From: Azolla caroliniana
Taxonomy: Eukaryota > Polypodiophyta
Assembly: GCA_043228905.1 (NCBI GenBank)
Contig: JBHGNT010000009.1
Location: forward strand, 22,072,001 to 22,136,000
Length of the DNA stretch: 64,000 bases
Direction: 5' to 3'
The notes under the pieces were generated by a model. That model ran no database searches, was not told where the DNA came from, and saw only the letters and a program-made list of their open reading frames with translations. The stretch's first letter is position 1, and the number at the start of each line of letters is the position of its first letter. The position numbers and the translations under genes are program-made. This document shows positions 43,492 through 57,155 of this stretch, one piece after another.

Positions 43492-46400
43492 AGCCTCTGA
43501 TACTAATTTTCTCATATTAGAACAACTTGTTGGCTGAAGTGACTGATTATTCAAATAATTACTCACATTGGAAATATTTTGTTGACTGAAATGGCTGAGT
43601 ATAAGGCTAGTTTTTTCACAGGGAGAATAAATATGCCAGTTAAGAGGAATTTAAAACTGTCTAGAAAGAAGAAAGAAACATGACCTACGAGATTAAAGTG
43701 TTTTTGAACAAATGTCTACAAAAATAACCACGAGAGAAAGAGGGAGGAATATATGCCCAGCATATGTCTAAATTCTAGAAGAAATTGGGCTTCTACGGTA
43801 CAGAAATGTGGAGCATAACACGATAAATTCAGTTCGAATCTGAGTTTCTATGGCTGGATGTTCAATAAACCAAATTGGGGTTGTTATTGAAGTCATATGG
43901 TAAAATCAGAGATCATTCATCTTTAGTTGTTTTAGGTTCTCTGGCATTAGTACCCAGAAACTTGCAGTAAATCTTAATCTCAGAATTTAAGGCACGAGCA
44001 TTATGAAGAAGGATTTTTTTGAAGATTTCTTATATGATGTTGATTTTTCCATGGGGATTCCCAAGCTAGCATATACAAAATGCAAGGTTTCTATAAACTC
44101 ACATATGCTTGGACATCGATTATCTGAATATGAATGTTTATAATGCCAGTAAGCTTTATTTGCTTTCTTCCTGAATACAAAATTCCATGTTGGTCTCGTA
44201 GAAGCATATAATGAGTGCATTAGTTTATAAACGAATTTAAGGATACAAAACTTTTGTGATGATGAATATTCGTTTATTCTTGAATGTTGGGATTCTAGTT
44301 GGAACAAAATGGTAATATGTTTACAGCACTAATATGCTTTCTTTGTTCTTGACGAGGAAGATTCCATTTTGTTTCCGGATGTCCCCATTGCCCTTCGACT
44401 TTCAGGACATCTTTTGCTGGGAGTTGTGCGAGTGTATTCTCGGCAAGTAAACTATCTTTTCAATGACTGCAGTGAGACACTTGTTAAGATCAAACAAGCT
44501 TTCCATTCTACGGCTGTTGATCTGCCACCAGAAGCAACGACTGCACCATTTCATTCAATAACATTGCCAGAGACATTTGATTTTGATGAATTGGAGCTTC
44601 TTCAAGATTCTGAAAGTACATTTCTTCGTGGTCCTAATGGGTGAGACTTGACATCTTTCTAACTCAATTGCAATGTATTATTGAAGTTAAACATTTGGAC
44701 ATGATATTAGATGAAACATCTTTGAGGGTGGACACTATTTGAGGGTAGTGATTAACATCGTTATCCATAATTCGTTTTTATACAAATCATAATCATTAAA
44801 AGCATGCTTGGAAAGAGAGTGGGAATTTTGGTGTTTATGCACAAAACATATGTTGCCCAAAGCTTGGCTTCACCTACACATTTCTTTGTTAATCCAAATA
44901 GAATAAAATATTACCAGACGTTCAAGGCCCTCATCAAGCATAACACAAGTCCTAGGAAACATGCATCTGCATGAATGCCCCAGCTGACCTGCCCTGGCAT
45001 TGGAAACACAAATCTCAAAATAATGAAGATCCTTTGAATATTTCAGAAACTCTAATCTCTGAGTTCTAAACAATATTAGAAAATCCTAGTTTTTATGTCT
45101 GAAAACAGCTATTTGAAACCCTAAAGTTTGGCCAGCCAACAGAAATCTTGATTTCTGAAAACATTTGTCAGAACTCCTCATTCCATAGATCTGAAATAAA
45201 AAAGAACTAAAACCCCAAATTCTGGTTAAAAAATAGCAGATCAGAAACCTTTAATTTCTGATTACCAAGCAATCAACAGAAACTCTCTTTTTATTAGGCA
45301 TTTTTCTTTTTAGAAACCTCCCATTGAGCCCAAATCTCTTCCACCTGCTACAACTCCCAAAAAGAAAAGTTCTTTTTTTTTTTCACTTGAGCTTGCCTCT
45401 ACAATGTAAGGTGTCAAGCTTTTTATAGGCATCATAATTATTTATGTGAACTTTGCTAATGGTAATGTGCACATTAAAAATTAACACTCAAGCTCACGCC
45501 AGTTTACATTAAATTTTTAAGTGTATTTATCTTCCCAAGGTGATTAGCATAATTTATCCTAGTAAACGTTAATGATGGACCCCGGTCATAGGTCATATTA
45601 CCATGCTTACAGGACATAATTGTCAGAGTGGACGAACCCTGTCCATGCTACAAATTGCCAGAATGGATGGAATCATGTTCACACCCAGAATAGTAGTTTC
45701 ACACTAATGTAAAATGCATCCAATTATTGTAATGCTAGATTGAATCACATAACTAATTTCTAACAAGAAATAACAGTTGGGTGACTTTATAAGTGGAGCA
45801 TTATCAAACAATATATGAGAGCAAGTGTTAGCTTAGCTCCCATAGAATGTAATTGCCAAAACATTTCATTATCCCTTTGGAGTGAACTTTTAAAGTCAAG
45901 CTGGTATCTGTTTAACAAGGGGAGCTCATTTGTTCTGCTCTATTCACCCTTATACTGAGATGGAAAACTTATTTGGCACATATGTTTTTACATACAATGT
46001 ATGAGATAACCTTCTCAATAATCTGATTTTCTCCACCAGGAACTATGTAGACCATCATGTGACGTCAAGGGAGCAAATTACCCTTCAGGATAGCATAGAA
46101 AATAATCCTTATCTGGGGTCATCTCAATTTGGTCTCGATGGTTTGCTACTCTCTTTATCTTTTCATCAGTTCATATCAAGTTTTTAAGCTATGAGATTTA
46201 TTTATAATTAGGTCATGAATATGTCTCAATGCAGAGAGATTTGGAGATGGAAATTTCTCAGCTATGGCTATGGATTTTGATGAGGTAAAGCCATTTGAGA
46301 TGGGCGTTGTATTGGAACATCTGAACAGTTAACATAATGAATTATATTTATCTGTTAGCTTATATATGTAGTGCTTTAATTCATTCATTTCAGGAGTTCT

Positions 46401-49400
46401 TGGCTGAGAAATCTCAGACTGCTACTGCGAGCACATCAACACCTCTCCTGAAGGAAGAGTATGTATTTTAAGACAGTTCCTATGAAATGTTTTAGAATCC
46501 ATTACTCAAACTTACTAATATAGCTCTTGTATCTTTCAGAACTTTCCCTCCGCTAAATGATGGAATTGATGAAGCTACACAGATGGATATTGATGATCCT
46601 TATGCTACAACAGGACCCCAATATCAGAATAAGAAGATTGCAACAGATTATGAAGATGCTGCAATGTTGAGAATTGATCAAAATGAAGAGGACAATCATC
46701 AAGGTCTATCGATGCTTACTCCTTTTCCAGAACCATTAGAAGATCAAATTACATCCATCGCTTCTCCTTTAATGATTGAACCAATGAAGGACGGAACTAC
46801 ATCTATTCTATCTCCATCAATAGGAGCAGCTCATACATCTGCTATGATAGAGACAGTCTCAAACATGGTTGCTTACAAGAATGACAGACCAAACATCCAT
46901 GCTTATACGCCATATGTAGAGGCGTACACACCTGACCTCAATCTAGAATTTTGTCCACCCGATGAGCCTTCTACTCCAGCATTATTGGATGAGGCATCAT
47001 TTTCCATGTGCAAGGAATCCAGTATTGAAACTCAAAGAAAAAGTCCCTTAGGCCTACAGGAAAGTGCTGCAAGCAATAGCGGTGAACGTCAAGCAGGGTT
47101 TTTATCAACCAATCAGGGTTTTTTTAACCTCCCATCCGAACAGCAAAAACAGCAAACAACTTCTGTTCAGTCACAATGTTTGCCGCCATTCATGGAGCCT
47201 GTCTCTACTCCAGCGTTAGACCTACAAAGTGAAAATTGTGTTGCTTCATCTATTATGAATGGAGAAAAATTGTCTATTCCATCACACCATATGCAAATGC
47301 CCAGTCTTGCGGTTTCATCCACTGAAGCAACAGAGGATACTACCTCTGTTTATGAGGGATTTACCTTCAGCCACAGTAGTGCTCCTGGAGTGCAAAGTGA
47401 TGCCTTAGTAGGTACACTTCTCAATACAAAGGATGGAATTAATCAGGACTGTTCCATCATTGGATCGGTTGAATCTATATCTTCATTCCAGTTGACTGGC
47501 TGCTCAGCATTGAATGCTGCTCCTTTGAACACTGAGTTGGATTTCTCAAACACAACGCAGGAAATCGCTCCATGTTTGGAGGTATGTGGAACAACAGTAA
47601 GCTCAGGTAATACTGAATTAGCTCTCCAGAATAAGTTTCAAAATTCAGTGGGCTCAGAACAGCATAGCAAGGAACAAGATGATACGACAAGTCCAGCATC
47701 AACACTTCGGTTACCATCTATCCAAGATGATACAGGTGCAGTATCTATAATGCCAGAAGTGACTCCATTTGAACAGACAACGACAGAAAACTTAGAGACA
47801 CAAGCCACTCCTGAGGCACAAGATGGTGATGCTGCAGGTCAGCAACCTGATGTGTTGCCAGAAAACTTAGAGACACAAGCCACTCCTGAGGCACAAGATG
47901 GTGATGCTGCAGGCCAGCAACCTGATGTGTTGCCAGAGACTTCAATGTCACTGCCCATGCACATTGGAGAAATTCCACAATATGAGACTCTAAGGTCAGT
48001 CATTGATTCTCCAAGAGAAACTTCCGGATTAATGTTGCTTGAGAAGAACATACTGGATGAAAGGATTCCAACATTGGAGTCAGCGAGGACAAAGGCTGGC
48101 ATTGAAAGCTATACTGCATCAGTAGAACCTGTATTTGATAAAACACCCATTCTTAAAGAATGGAATCCTCATACAGTCCAAAAACCTTCTCCTTTGTCAA
48201 CAGGGGACTTCAACTTTCTTCCTGGAGACAATGATGTGCTTGCCTCAATATTAGGTATGTGCACATTTCTGGGAGATTTTTGGTACTAGCATGCATAAAT
48301 GTATATACGTGTGTGAATCTGTTTTTGTTCTTTCCAAGGGCGACGGAAAAGTAGTGCTTTTAAAATTGCACCAACCCCGAAGGAAAATGTGATTGTCAAG
48401 AAACGAAAAGTTGCGCCAAGAAGCATTCCTAAGAAAAGGAAGTGTGACTTTGACTCTTCAGCAGTTCTGCATGGAGAGTGAGTGCTTTTCAGAAATTCTT
48501 ATCCTGCTAAAATTTATGGTTTTAAATTGACCATTGAAACTTTTTGGTACAGTATTATTCGACAACAACTAGCATACACGGAAGACATTCGTCGAGAACG
48601 GTGTAAAGCTCCATGCACACGGCGGGAGGTTTGGTCGTTTAATAAAGAAGTTGAGGGTCAACAACATTTTGATGTGCCACTATTGCTAGGTATATTATGG
48701 AATTCATGGATGTGGCCAATCTTTTATAAAATCAATATTCGTACATGCAATTTTTGATAAAACTTTTCAACTACTAGCCTCTCCCGAGACGGAAAGTTTG
48801 AAGGGTATTTAGGCATGTAATATATCTCTACCAATTATCCTAGTGATTTAAAGTTCCCAGTGGAGACATCTTAATAGGAATCTTGCAGTGTGCTTATTAG
48901 TGTGTGGCTGGCATTATTCTTGTTTGATTTCCCTGCTTTTGAAGAGCTTGTCTATGATTTTTACTTTTACATTTGAGGGTTCTGCATGATGTTAATATTA
49001 CTCGTAGAAGAGCACTCATTGTGTGATAGGAGAGGGGTATAATGGATCATTGTGGAGTGAAAGTAAGTGGAATAAAAAGATAACTTCTATTGAACATCCA
49101 ACAAAAGAGCCAATCCTACCTTCATAATGATTTGGACACAATATCAGCAGTGAGCACCCAGACAATCTCTGATATACTGGTGGAAGATACTGATAGGGGC
49201 TGGTATGCTGAACATCCACTTAATGTGTGAATAATGTTAATAATTGTTTGCTTTAAACGTAAAGAAACAAATGATCATTATAAGATATCTTCAAATTTGT
49301 GAAACCTGTATTTCGATAACTGGCATTTTGGGATTCCTACTCCACTTCCCAAATAATTTGCTTTTGTGGCGATCATTCTTACAATTTGAGCACATGTGAC

Positions 49401-52400
49401 CAAAATTATGTGCTGCTTTGTAGTTTTCATTGATCAAATTGCGGTCTCCATACAGAGTCAACATTCATTGCTTAAACATCAGGACTTAGTGTAACATATA
49501 CTACTGTTATTTTCTTTCTACGCTCAGTTTGCTTATATTCTTCTATTGAATTACAGGCTTTCCTAGTGACTTGCATGATCTGTTCCATGATGTTCTGGAT
49601 GCCCCTGAATTAAGAAATATATCCTCCGATAAGGACTTGAAAGAAGGTACTCCAGCAATGAATTTGATAGATACAAACAGTAAAGCGGAATCCTCATTTG
49701 GTAATAAAAATGACCCAAGCAAAGATGGTCCTGTAATTTTACAAAATATAGTATCAGATAGACCTGAAGATTCTGCATTAGGAGACTTCTCTGAGCAGGT
49801 GGGAGGAGACATTGAAATTACAGGTAACTTGAATGAGGACTTAGTTGAAGGAGAAATAATGAAGCATATGGATTCTAACATACAAGATAATGGACAAGAA
49901 GCATCAGAAAAATGCACAGTAGAGCTTTCTTCCGGAATGCATGATGATTCTCATGCGCAAAATTTAGAAAATATAAATATGTCAGAAGCAAAACATCTGG
50001 AGGTATTACGACGACCAGAAACAAGTGAAGACGCAGCAGAAGTAACACATCTGGAGGTATTAGAACCAGAAGCATGTAAACAAGCTGTAGGGGTAACATA
50101 TACAGAGGGCTTAGAAGGACCAGAAACAAGTGAACAAGTTGTAGAAATGACACATATGGATGTCTTAGAAGGACCAGATGCAAGTGAACGAGCTGTAGAA
50201 ATAACACAGATAGAGGTCCTAGAAGGATCAGAAGCAAATGAGCAATCTTTAGGAATAAAATACCCAGAGGTCTTAGAAGTATCAAAATCAAGCGAACAAG
50301 CTGTTGAAAATGACGTTATCAATGAAGAAAATAATCCAGAGAAGGAACAATCTACTGTGATAGAAATGGAGAATAATGCAGGTATTATGGATGATAGTGG
50401 AGGTAAGGATAATATGTTGCAAGGGGATACTACAATAAGTGCAGATGAAAACTTGGAACATATTAGTACACAGCAATGTGCACAAGATGCTGATCAAGGA
50501 GAGTTCAATATCCATAAAAATGAACTGAACTCTCAGGTCATGCGTTCAGATTTAGAGAAAGATGTTACTGATCTGTCAATTGTGACAGATCGAGAACATA
50601 TTGATGTTTCTGAGACACAGCTGCAACCAAGGAATGAAAACGATGCAATCCAGGCTGCTTTAGAGGCCTCTGATGAGAATAACGGTGAAGTAAGTGTTTT
50701 CTCATTTTTATTATTTTTGCTGGCGATTGTGGCATCGATTGTGGGATATCCTTTTATTGTTTGTATTAAAACTGTCACATCTTAGTTTCTTTATGTGCCT
50801 GTTGTAGGTTTCTGCTATGATGGCGAAGGATGGACATACAGGTATCCACTGTGACATTGCTTAACTGTGCTCTACTTTAATGCCATTGATCTATAAATCC
50901 ACTGTATGTTGAAATTTGAACCAGTTTTCCCTATCCATTAAGAATCTCATAGGGGCTCAGATATGAAGAATTCCAGAGTAGTCTTGCCTATTTTACCGTG
51001 TTGTAGTTGTCATTCTGTCCTTCAACAGTATAAGCTAAGGTTTCAATCTTTGAAAGCAAAATTTCTGGTGAACATGTTAAATTTGATTTTCTCGGAGGTT
51101 TCTAACCTTTTAGGAGCAAAACTTCTGGTGCAGATGTTAATATCTGTTTCTTGGTCTGTCCCTTAACATTTTCTTTATCGTCGTCACATTTAACAGTACT
51201 TACTAGTACATACATAATCCATGCATGTGCTTTTGTACTGTTTGTTGATAACTTCTAAAATATTGGTTTTTTATGTACTGAAACTCAAATTTACTTTGCT
51301 GGTACACAATTGAAATGCTTCTGTTCCAAATTCAGGAAATTGCTGTTAAAACAGAATGATGTGTTCGACACATCTTTAATGTTTTCAGAATGCAAGTCAT
51401 AGAATCTAACCAGATATAAACTATTAGGGATTAAATACTTTCCCATGGTAGTGTTGATTTCAATCCATTTTTTGTATCTGGACTGCAGACTTCCTTGCAG
51501 ATGATGATGAAATGGCATATGCTGAGGTGTATGAGGACTCAGGTGATGAACGTGACCCATCCATTCTCGAGAACAGTGGATGGTCTGTGCGCTCCAGGTC
51601 TAGTTTCTAACACTCTTTTAGAAATTTGGGTTTTTTTCTTCTGTAGGTGTAGTTTCGTTCTGAGCAGCATGGAGAACTTCATTTTTTTGTATTCAGATCA
51701 TATTCTGTTTTTTGAACCGCAATTCTGTTTAGTGATGATATGTAAATACTTTGTGGTGCTGAAACGAATGATGTTTTGGTACAGGAAAGTGGGACGATAC
51801 TTGAAAACAATGTTTGAAGGAATGGAAGACATCTCCAACAAAACTGGTCAAGATCATCGTAATTTGGGATTAGAACGATTGCTTGCATGCAAAACTAGGA
51901 GGGAAGCTGCAAGAATGTTTTTCGAAACATTGGTCATCTCTCTCTCTCTCTCTCTCTCTCTTTGCTATTTGGAGTAATTAAAACATTCTCTTCATTCTCA
52001 TGTTTTGTATGGTGTATATGTAATACATGATGCAAGTAAATTACCTACAAGAAACAGGGGAAACATAAATACCAACTTTTTTCCATGATTGATATACATA
52101 CAAAACTGGTTCATGAGAAAGCTAGGATACGTATTACACAATTAAGCTAGGATACTTAAAGCACACATTAAGATTTAAGCAGGCTTCATACCATTTTTAC
52201 ATCACAGCAAGGCGTTCCATTGAATAATTTTTTATCACAATTTTGTGTATGCATAATTCTTGATATTCTGCAGTTTATAGTTTGTTCCATAAAAAATTGC
52301 AATCTTTGCTTCTTGATATACAGGTTTTGAAGACAAAAGGCTATATTCAGGTAGAACAGGAATTGGCATACGAAGATATTCATTTGTACCCTAGTCCGAA

Positions 52401-52422
52401 GCTTATGAAGACGACATTCTAG
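43173..52422 (+). CDS. RAD21/SCC1-type cohesin kleisin, 13 exons
   Basis: Exons: 43173-43296, 44361-44640, 46040-46140, 46235-46284, 46394-46458, 46540-48254, 48339-48477, 48553-48689, 49557-50689, 50808-50841, 51489-51597, 51785-51932, 52324-52422. All junctions are GT..AG and the sum is 4134 nt (1377 aa) in one frame. The N-terminus (MFYSQFILAKKGPLGTIWIA, then DSILFPDVPIALRLSGHLLL) is the SMC3-binding Rad21/Rec8 domain, and the C-terminus (RREAARMFFETL...KGYIQVEQ) the winged helix that binds SMC1. The protein closes the cohesin ring that holds sister chromatids together. The middle is acidic, low-complexity and repeat-bearing, with a basic nuclear signal (KKRKV...PKKRK, ~799-815). It is longer than Arabidopsis SYN4 (~1000 aa). 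It looks like a mitotic RAD21 rather than REC8, but the subgroup is uncertain. Confidence 0.95.
47786..47935 (+). repeat. 75-bp in-frame tandem duplication in RAD21 exon 6
   Basis: Units 47786-47860 and 47861-47935 encode two 25-aa copies beginning ENLETQATPEAQDGD (residues ~623-672). Almost identical at DNA level, so recent. Confidence 0.97.
49994..50311 (+). repeat. 18-aa repeats in RAD21 exon 9
   Basis: Six degenerate units with the pattern xxEVLEGPExSEQAVExT (residues ~1017-1122), one shortened to 17 aa. Period 54 bp. Charged and probably disordered. Confidence 0.93.
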
Positions 52423-55400
52423 AAACCAATGTTCAGTCGACTAAAAGCATGGAATCTAACCTTGTAATTTTAACTTTTACATACATGATCCGATCAGGAA
52501 AGAAATTTGGTAAAGAGTCTGGAGATGATTCTCTCGTATCAACTTTGCGAAGGGTAGCCAGCTAGTTACTACACCTTCCATGGGAGAGAACTCCGCCTAC
52601 CTGTGTACAATATTCAAATTTGTAAATGTGTGCAATTTATTTATACCTCAATACATTATTAATATTCACTAATTAAACTTTTTTCTCCATATTATTGGCC
52701 CATCCCCACATTCCTCTCCCGTTTAGCTCCAGGGTATTTATGCACATTTGTTTCATGAGCACATTCAGTTCAATTGCTTATTTGGTTGTGTTGCAATGCC
52801 CTCTTTTTGAAGACAGATCTCCAAAACTATTGTTCCTTTCATGCATATTGAGCACTGTCTTATTTAAAAAATCATCAAATGTTGCGCAATAACAGACAAA
52901 GATGCCATTTTCCTAGGGAAGAATGGGTAGAGAAATAAAAAATGTGTTGTAGTGAATCCATTTTTTAGCCTTAGATTTGTTAAGCAAAAAATGACAGAGA
53001 TTTCTTGATTTGTTCAATCAGAATGTGTCACTATAAGAGCATACTATTTGTAGATTTACCATCCTACCATGTGAAAACTTGATTGAAGATAATATTGGGC
53101 TAAAAGGTCTCGATCCTAGTTGCTCCATGAATATGCAGCCCACTATGATGATATCATGACGATGTATATATTTTGCTTGCAACTGATTGCAACAGCACAC
53201 TATCCACCTCCACATTTATCTAATGGTCAAGACTCTTGTGGAGTGCATGGAGAAACAAATCTAATTCAAAGTTCAACATTTATAGAAAATAAAGATACAA
53301 ATTCAATGGTATTGTCATGTTTATAGTTTGGGATTGTGAATGAAAAGAAAGCAATTGTATAGAACATCTCCCAAAAATGAACCATCTTTGCCAAAGTCTA
53401 GGTAATCCAAAAAAGCTCACGTGCACAAGGTCATGATAAAGACTATAATGCAAGCATAACATTCAACTAGACCATATCATACATAAGCACACAATATACT
53501 GGAGACATGTAAACAAATAATCCATTCATATAAATAATTGAACACATACAATACATTTTAGTACCCACAATCACACCTTGTGATATGTGAATATTATTTT
53601 ATTTTATTATTATTTACAATGCTTGAGTTGAAAAGGCATGCTTCATTATTTGCTTGGCGTGCATAGGAAGTTAGCATATAACATTACAACTAGGGCAAGT
53701 GGTAATGCTATTTCCTAACAAGATATTACATGGTGTTGCTAGATTTTAATATGTCCAATATTGACATGATTCTAAAATGAGGACAACTTTACTGGTGGTC
53801 AAGAGAAATTGCATGATCTATTTTCTGCCAATTGACTTCATTAAAGATAAGGTTATGTGAATTCTTGTAACATTCTCAGATCTATCGTGGTGGGTATCCA
53901 TTCCACATGAAGATATTTTGGGAAAAATTTACTATTCAACCCTTAACATATGTTCAATGTAAGGGCATAATTTAAAGCACAAATATATTCTCTTATTTAA
54001 ATTAATGCATAATTTAAAGAATAGATGTTTTTCTTGTATTACAAGAGATAAATACAAGCACAATGATATATATATGCAAGCACACATACAAACAAAAAAA
54101 TTTGAAGGAATGTGCCACACATAATATTTATTTACAAACTTATTTAATATCCCAACGAGGAGGTTTGAGGTAAACCTCGAAGTAATCAGTGTATTGTACA
54201 CATTGTCACCCACTGCTACAATAGGTGATAAAATGACTGCATAGTTGGTTCACACATACATACATCTGTAAGGTTCTTACACATTGCGGTGTATGTATAT
54301 TGTGGTTTTGGCACACAAAGTGTGAAAAGGATATTATTAATTCCTAACACTTATGCCTATGAAGTTCAAACTTAGAACTTCGAACGTAACACATTAACAC
54401 ATTACCTTGCAACTTGACATGTTTTTATAATGCGTGCAATCAAAGAATGGGAAACATAAAAAATAAGCTTGGAAGTGTGTCATGATGATTTGTCTCGGGA
54501 AGAACATAATGTAAGTCAAGTATTTTGACCAAGGGGGCAGGGCATGCGGCATGGGCCATGAATAATGATGAAGCTATGAAGGGTCACTTTTGGGAGTTCA
54601 ATCATATGTGGGCATCTAGGGTTTAGCCTTGTGTTCAAAACCCCAAAAAACAAAAAAAACAAATCATTCCAAAAAGATTAAATGAACCTTCACCTAGATC
54701 TTGTAGAAATGATTGATTAACAATATCTTAAAAAGCATTTCAATGCCATAACTCGTAATGTGGAGGCTATTTGTACCTTCAATCTTCGGTGAAAATTACA
54801 CTCTAAGCACCGATTCTTCTTTTTAGGGGGGAGGGATAGTGCTTTAAACCACATGGCGAGCTTAGAGTTGGGACTTGTCAAGAAATAAAATAATTTGTGC
54901 TTGTCCCTACAAAAGGAGCATGTCTCCGGTTCCACCCTCTCTTTCTCTATGTGTGTGAGATGTAGATTGATTGTTACCTATTGAACAATCCAATGACAAT
55001 CACAATTTAAAATAGCACGAGCTAAGTGAGGGGGTTGTGTTGCTTGCTTTATAAGAAGACATGCTCCCCTTTGAAGAGTAGTGGTAGGACAACTCTAAAG
55101 AGTTTTCATCTCAACTCGTCATCTCCATATCTAATCATAGAGGAGTTCACTCACTCTCTCTCACATTCACACACACACACACACACACAACAATTGTTCA
55201 TCATTGTTTTCCTCCATATGTCATCCCCCCCATGTATGTATACATAAGCTTGCCTAGAAATCTCTAGCATCCATGTAACTCATGGAAAGCCCTTTGAAGT
55301 GTCGAACTTGGTTGGGCACAACATTGTTTCTTGTAAAGAGTGGAATGCATAGAGAAAATACCAGTACACATGATTCTTTCCCAAGCTTTCAATAACATTT

Positions 55401-56680
55401 TGGGTAATATTTTTTCTTCCATTTCCTATTGTTTTGAGTATGTAAAGGGAACTTAATGATCATTGTAACTATTTAGTCATTATAACTAGATTTACTTCTT
55501 CATAATGTCACAGATTTCGATTATGTAGAAAATGATGTTGAAGCTTGAAGGATTGCACATGGTGAACTAAGACAAATGAGTTCAATCCCTCTCCATGGTA
55601 CCCCAAGCTTGATAAAAAGCCTAAAATTGTCAAAGCAAACACAAATGCTCACAAAGATGGTTCATGTGGATTTGAAGCTAAGGTACATGCAATATTCCAA
55701 TATCAAGAATATGACATGTTATAATGTCTCTACTATTAATGGGGTTTGTAGCAAGAGGCTTCTAACATATACAAGTGTTTTAGAAAAGAATTTGATTCCA
55801 CGGTATCTCACATTAGGGCGCTATCTCTTTTGAGCTTTCCCATGTATGTTTGGCCACGATCAATGTATCTCCTTCTCTTGACCTTGCAAGACCCTGGTTG
55901 TCACCACTTGCAAGATCAATAAAACATCTTACTTTGGCCAATTTCATAATGTCTATTCCTCCTGAGCTTGGTTGTACATGCAATATTTTTATTGAAATAG
56001 GAGAAATTTTCTTGTGAAAATGATGGTTCTAGCAATGAAATGTAATTTGTGGTTTACAATATCTAACTTTCATTTCACTTTTAAAGAAGGGATTTGATTA
56101 AGATGAATCAAACTTATCATTCTATGTCAATAGAACAATCGATATTTAATGTCAAAATGACTTCTTTGTCCAAATGTAAGGTAGCCTAGCATACCACATG
56201 AGGTTCATAACAAGGTCATTACTAATTTACTAGTTTAGTAAATGGTTAGCATGGGGTGTAAAAAGGTAGCACAATAGGGCATTCATAAGGCTAAGAGTTT
56301 TGACAATAACAATGAGGTGTTACATGAACCAAGGGCTCTTGTTTTCATTTTTATGTAGAGGTTGGCAAGGACTAGGTCCAAAGGAGTCATTGTTCTTAAC
56401 TTGACCTCGCGTGAATTCTTATGTTGCTTATCAATCATGCAAGCAAAACATTTTTTCAGAACATGTCGCTAAAATGGTTGCTTGATTGATATTAAAACTG
56501 GTTTGCTCAACTGTAGGAAAACGTAGCCTTATAATCTATGAGGTTCTTCTTTTGTCCATCCTCTGTTTAGACGAAAATATGCCGTTATATTCGTTTGTGC
56601 ACTATTTCCATCATAATTCGCAAAGCTTTGTCTATAACACAAGACACTCCTAATATATTTTGGACAAAGAATTGCATACA
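52423..56680. other. RAD21 3' flank and intergenic DNA
   Basis: The 3' UTR probably ends within ~250 bp (AT-rich, AATACATTA near 52650). No gene follows. A weak LINE zinc-finger remnant (ETCSFCRDKHKLFYFL) may lie on the minus strand at 54720-54990. A (CA)n tract is at 55170-55190. Confidence 0.5.
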
Positions 56681-57083
56681 CGGGAATACTACAATATAGA
56701 ATGGCATAATACAATCCAATATTATACAATTCGAAAGATTAGTCAATGGAAACAATGGCGATGTATGTTGGCAACCTCTCATGTGTCCAACATACACTAG
56801 TTTTACAACGTCTTCTTCATGTATCTATACATGATTCCCATCTCCCCTCACAACCTCAAAATTCATACATTAATACATTGTCGGGAATACAATATAGAAC
56901 GATGTCATACAATCCAATATTATACAATCTGAAAGATTGGTCAATAGAAACAATGGCGATGATGGCAGCAACATCATTGATTGATATGTTGACAACCTCT
57001 CATGTGTCCAACATACACTAGTTTTACAACATCTTGTTCATGTATTCATACATGATTCCCATATCTCCTCAACAACCTCAAAA
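56681..57083. repeat. Tandem duplication, period ~201 bp
   Basis: 56681-56881 and 56882-57083 share CGGGAATAC, ATACAATCCAATATTATAC and CTCTCATGTGTCCAACATAC. A short extra segment near 56957-56985 is in copy 2 only. It lies just downstream of the ERF gene's stop. Confidence 0.88.
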
Positions 57084-57155
57084 TGTGAGGGGTTTGTGCA
57101 TTACATTATGTGCATAAACAAAAAAGAAAAAGAAAACTCAAAATTGGTATTAACT

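Noticed and set aside
49875-50322. Minus-strand ORFs of 123 and 138 aa opposite RAD21 exon 9
   Set aside because: They are shadows of the in-frame 54-bp repeats of the real gene.
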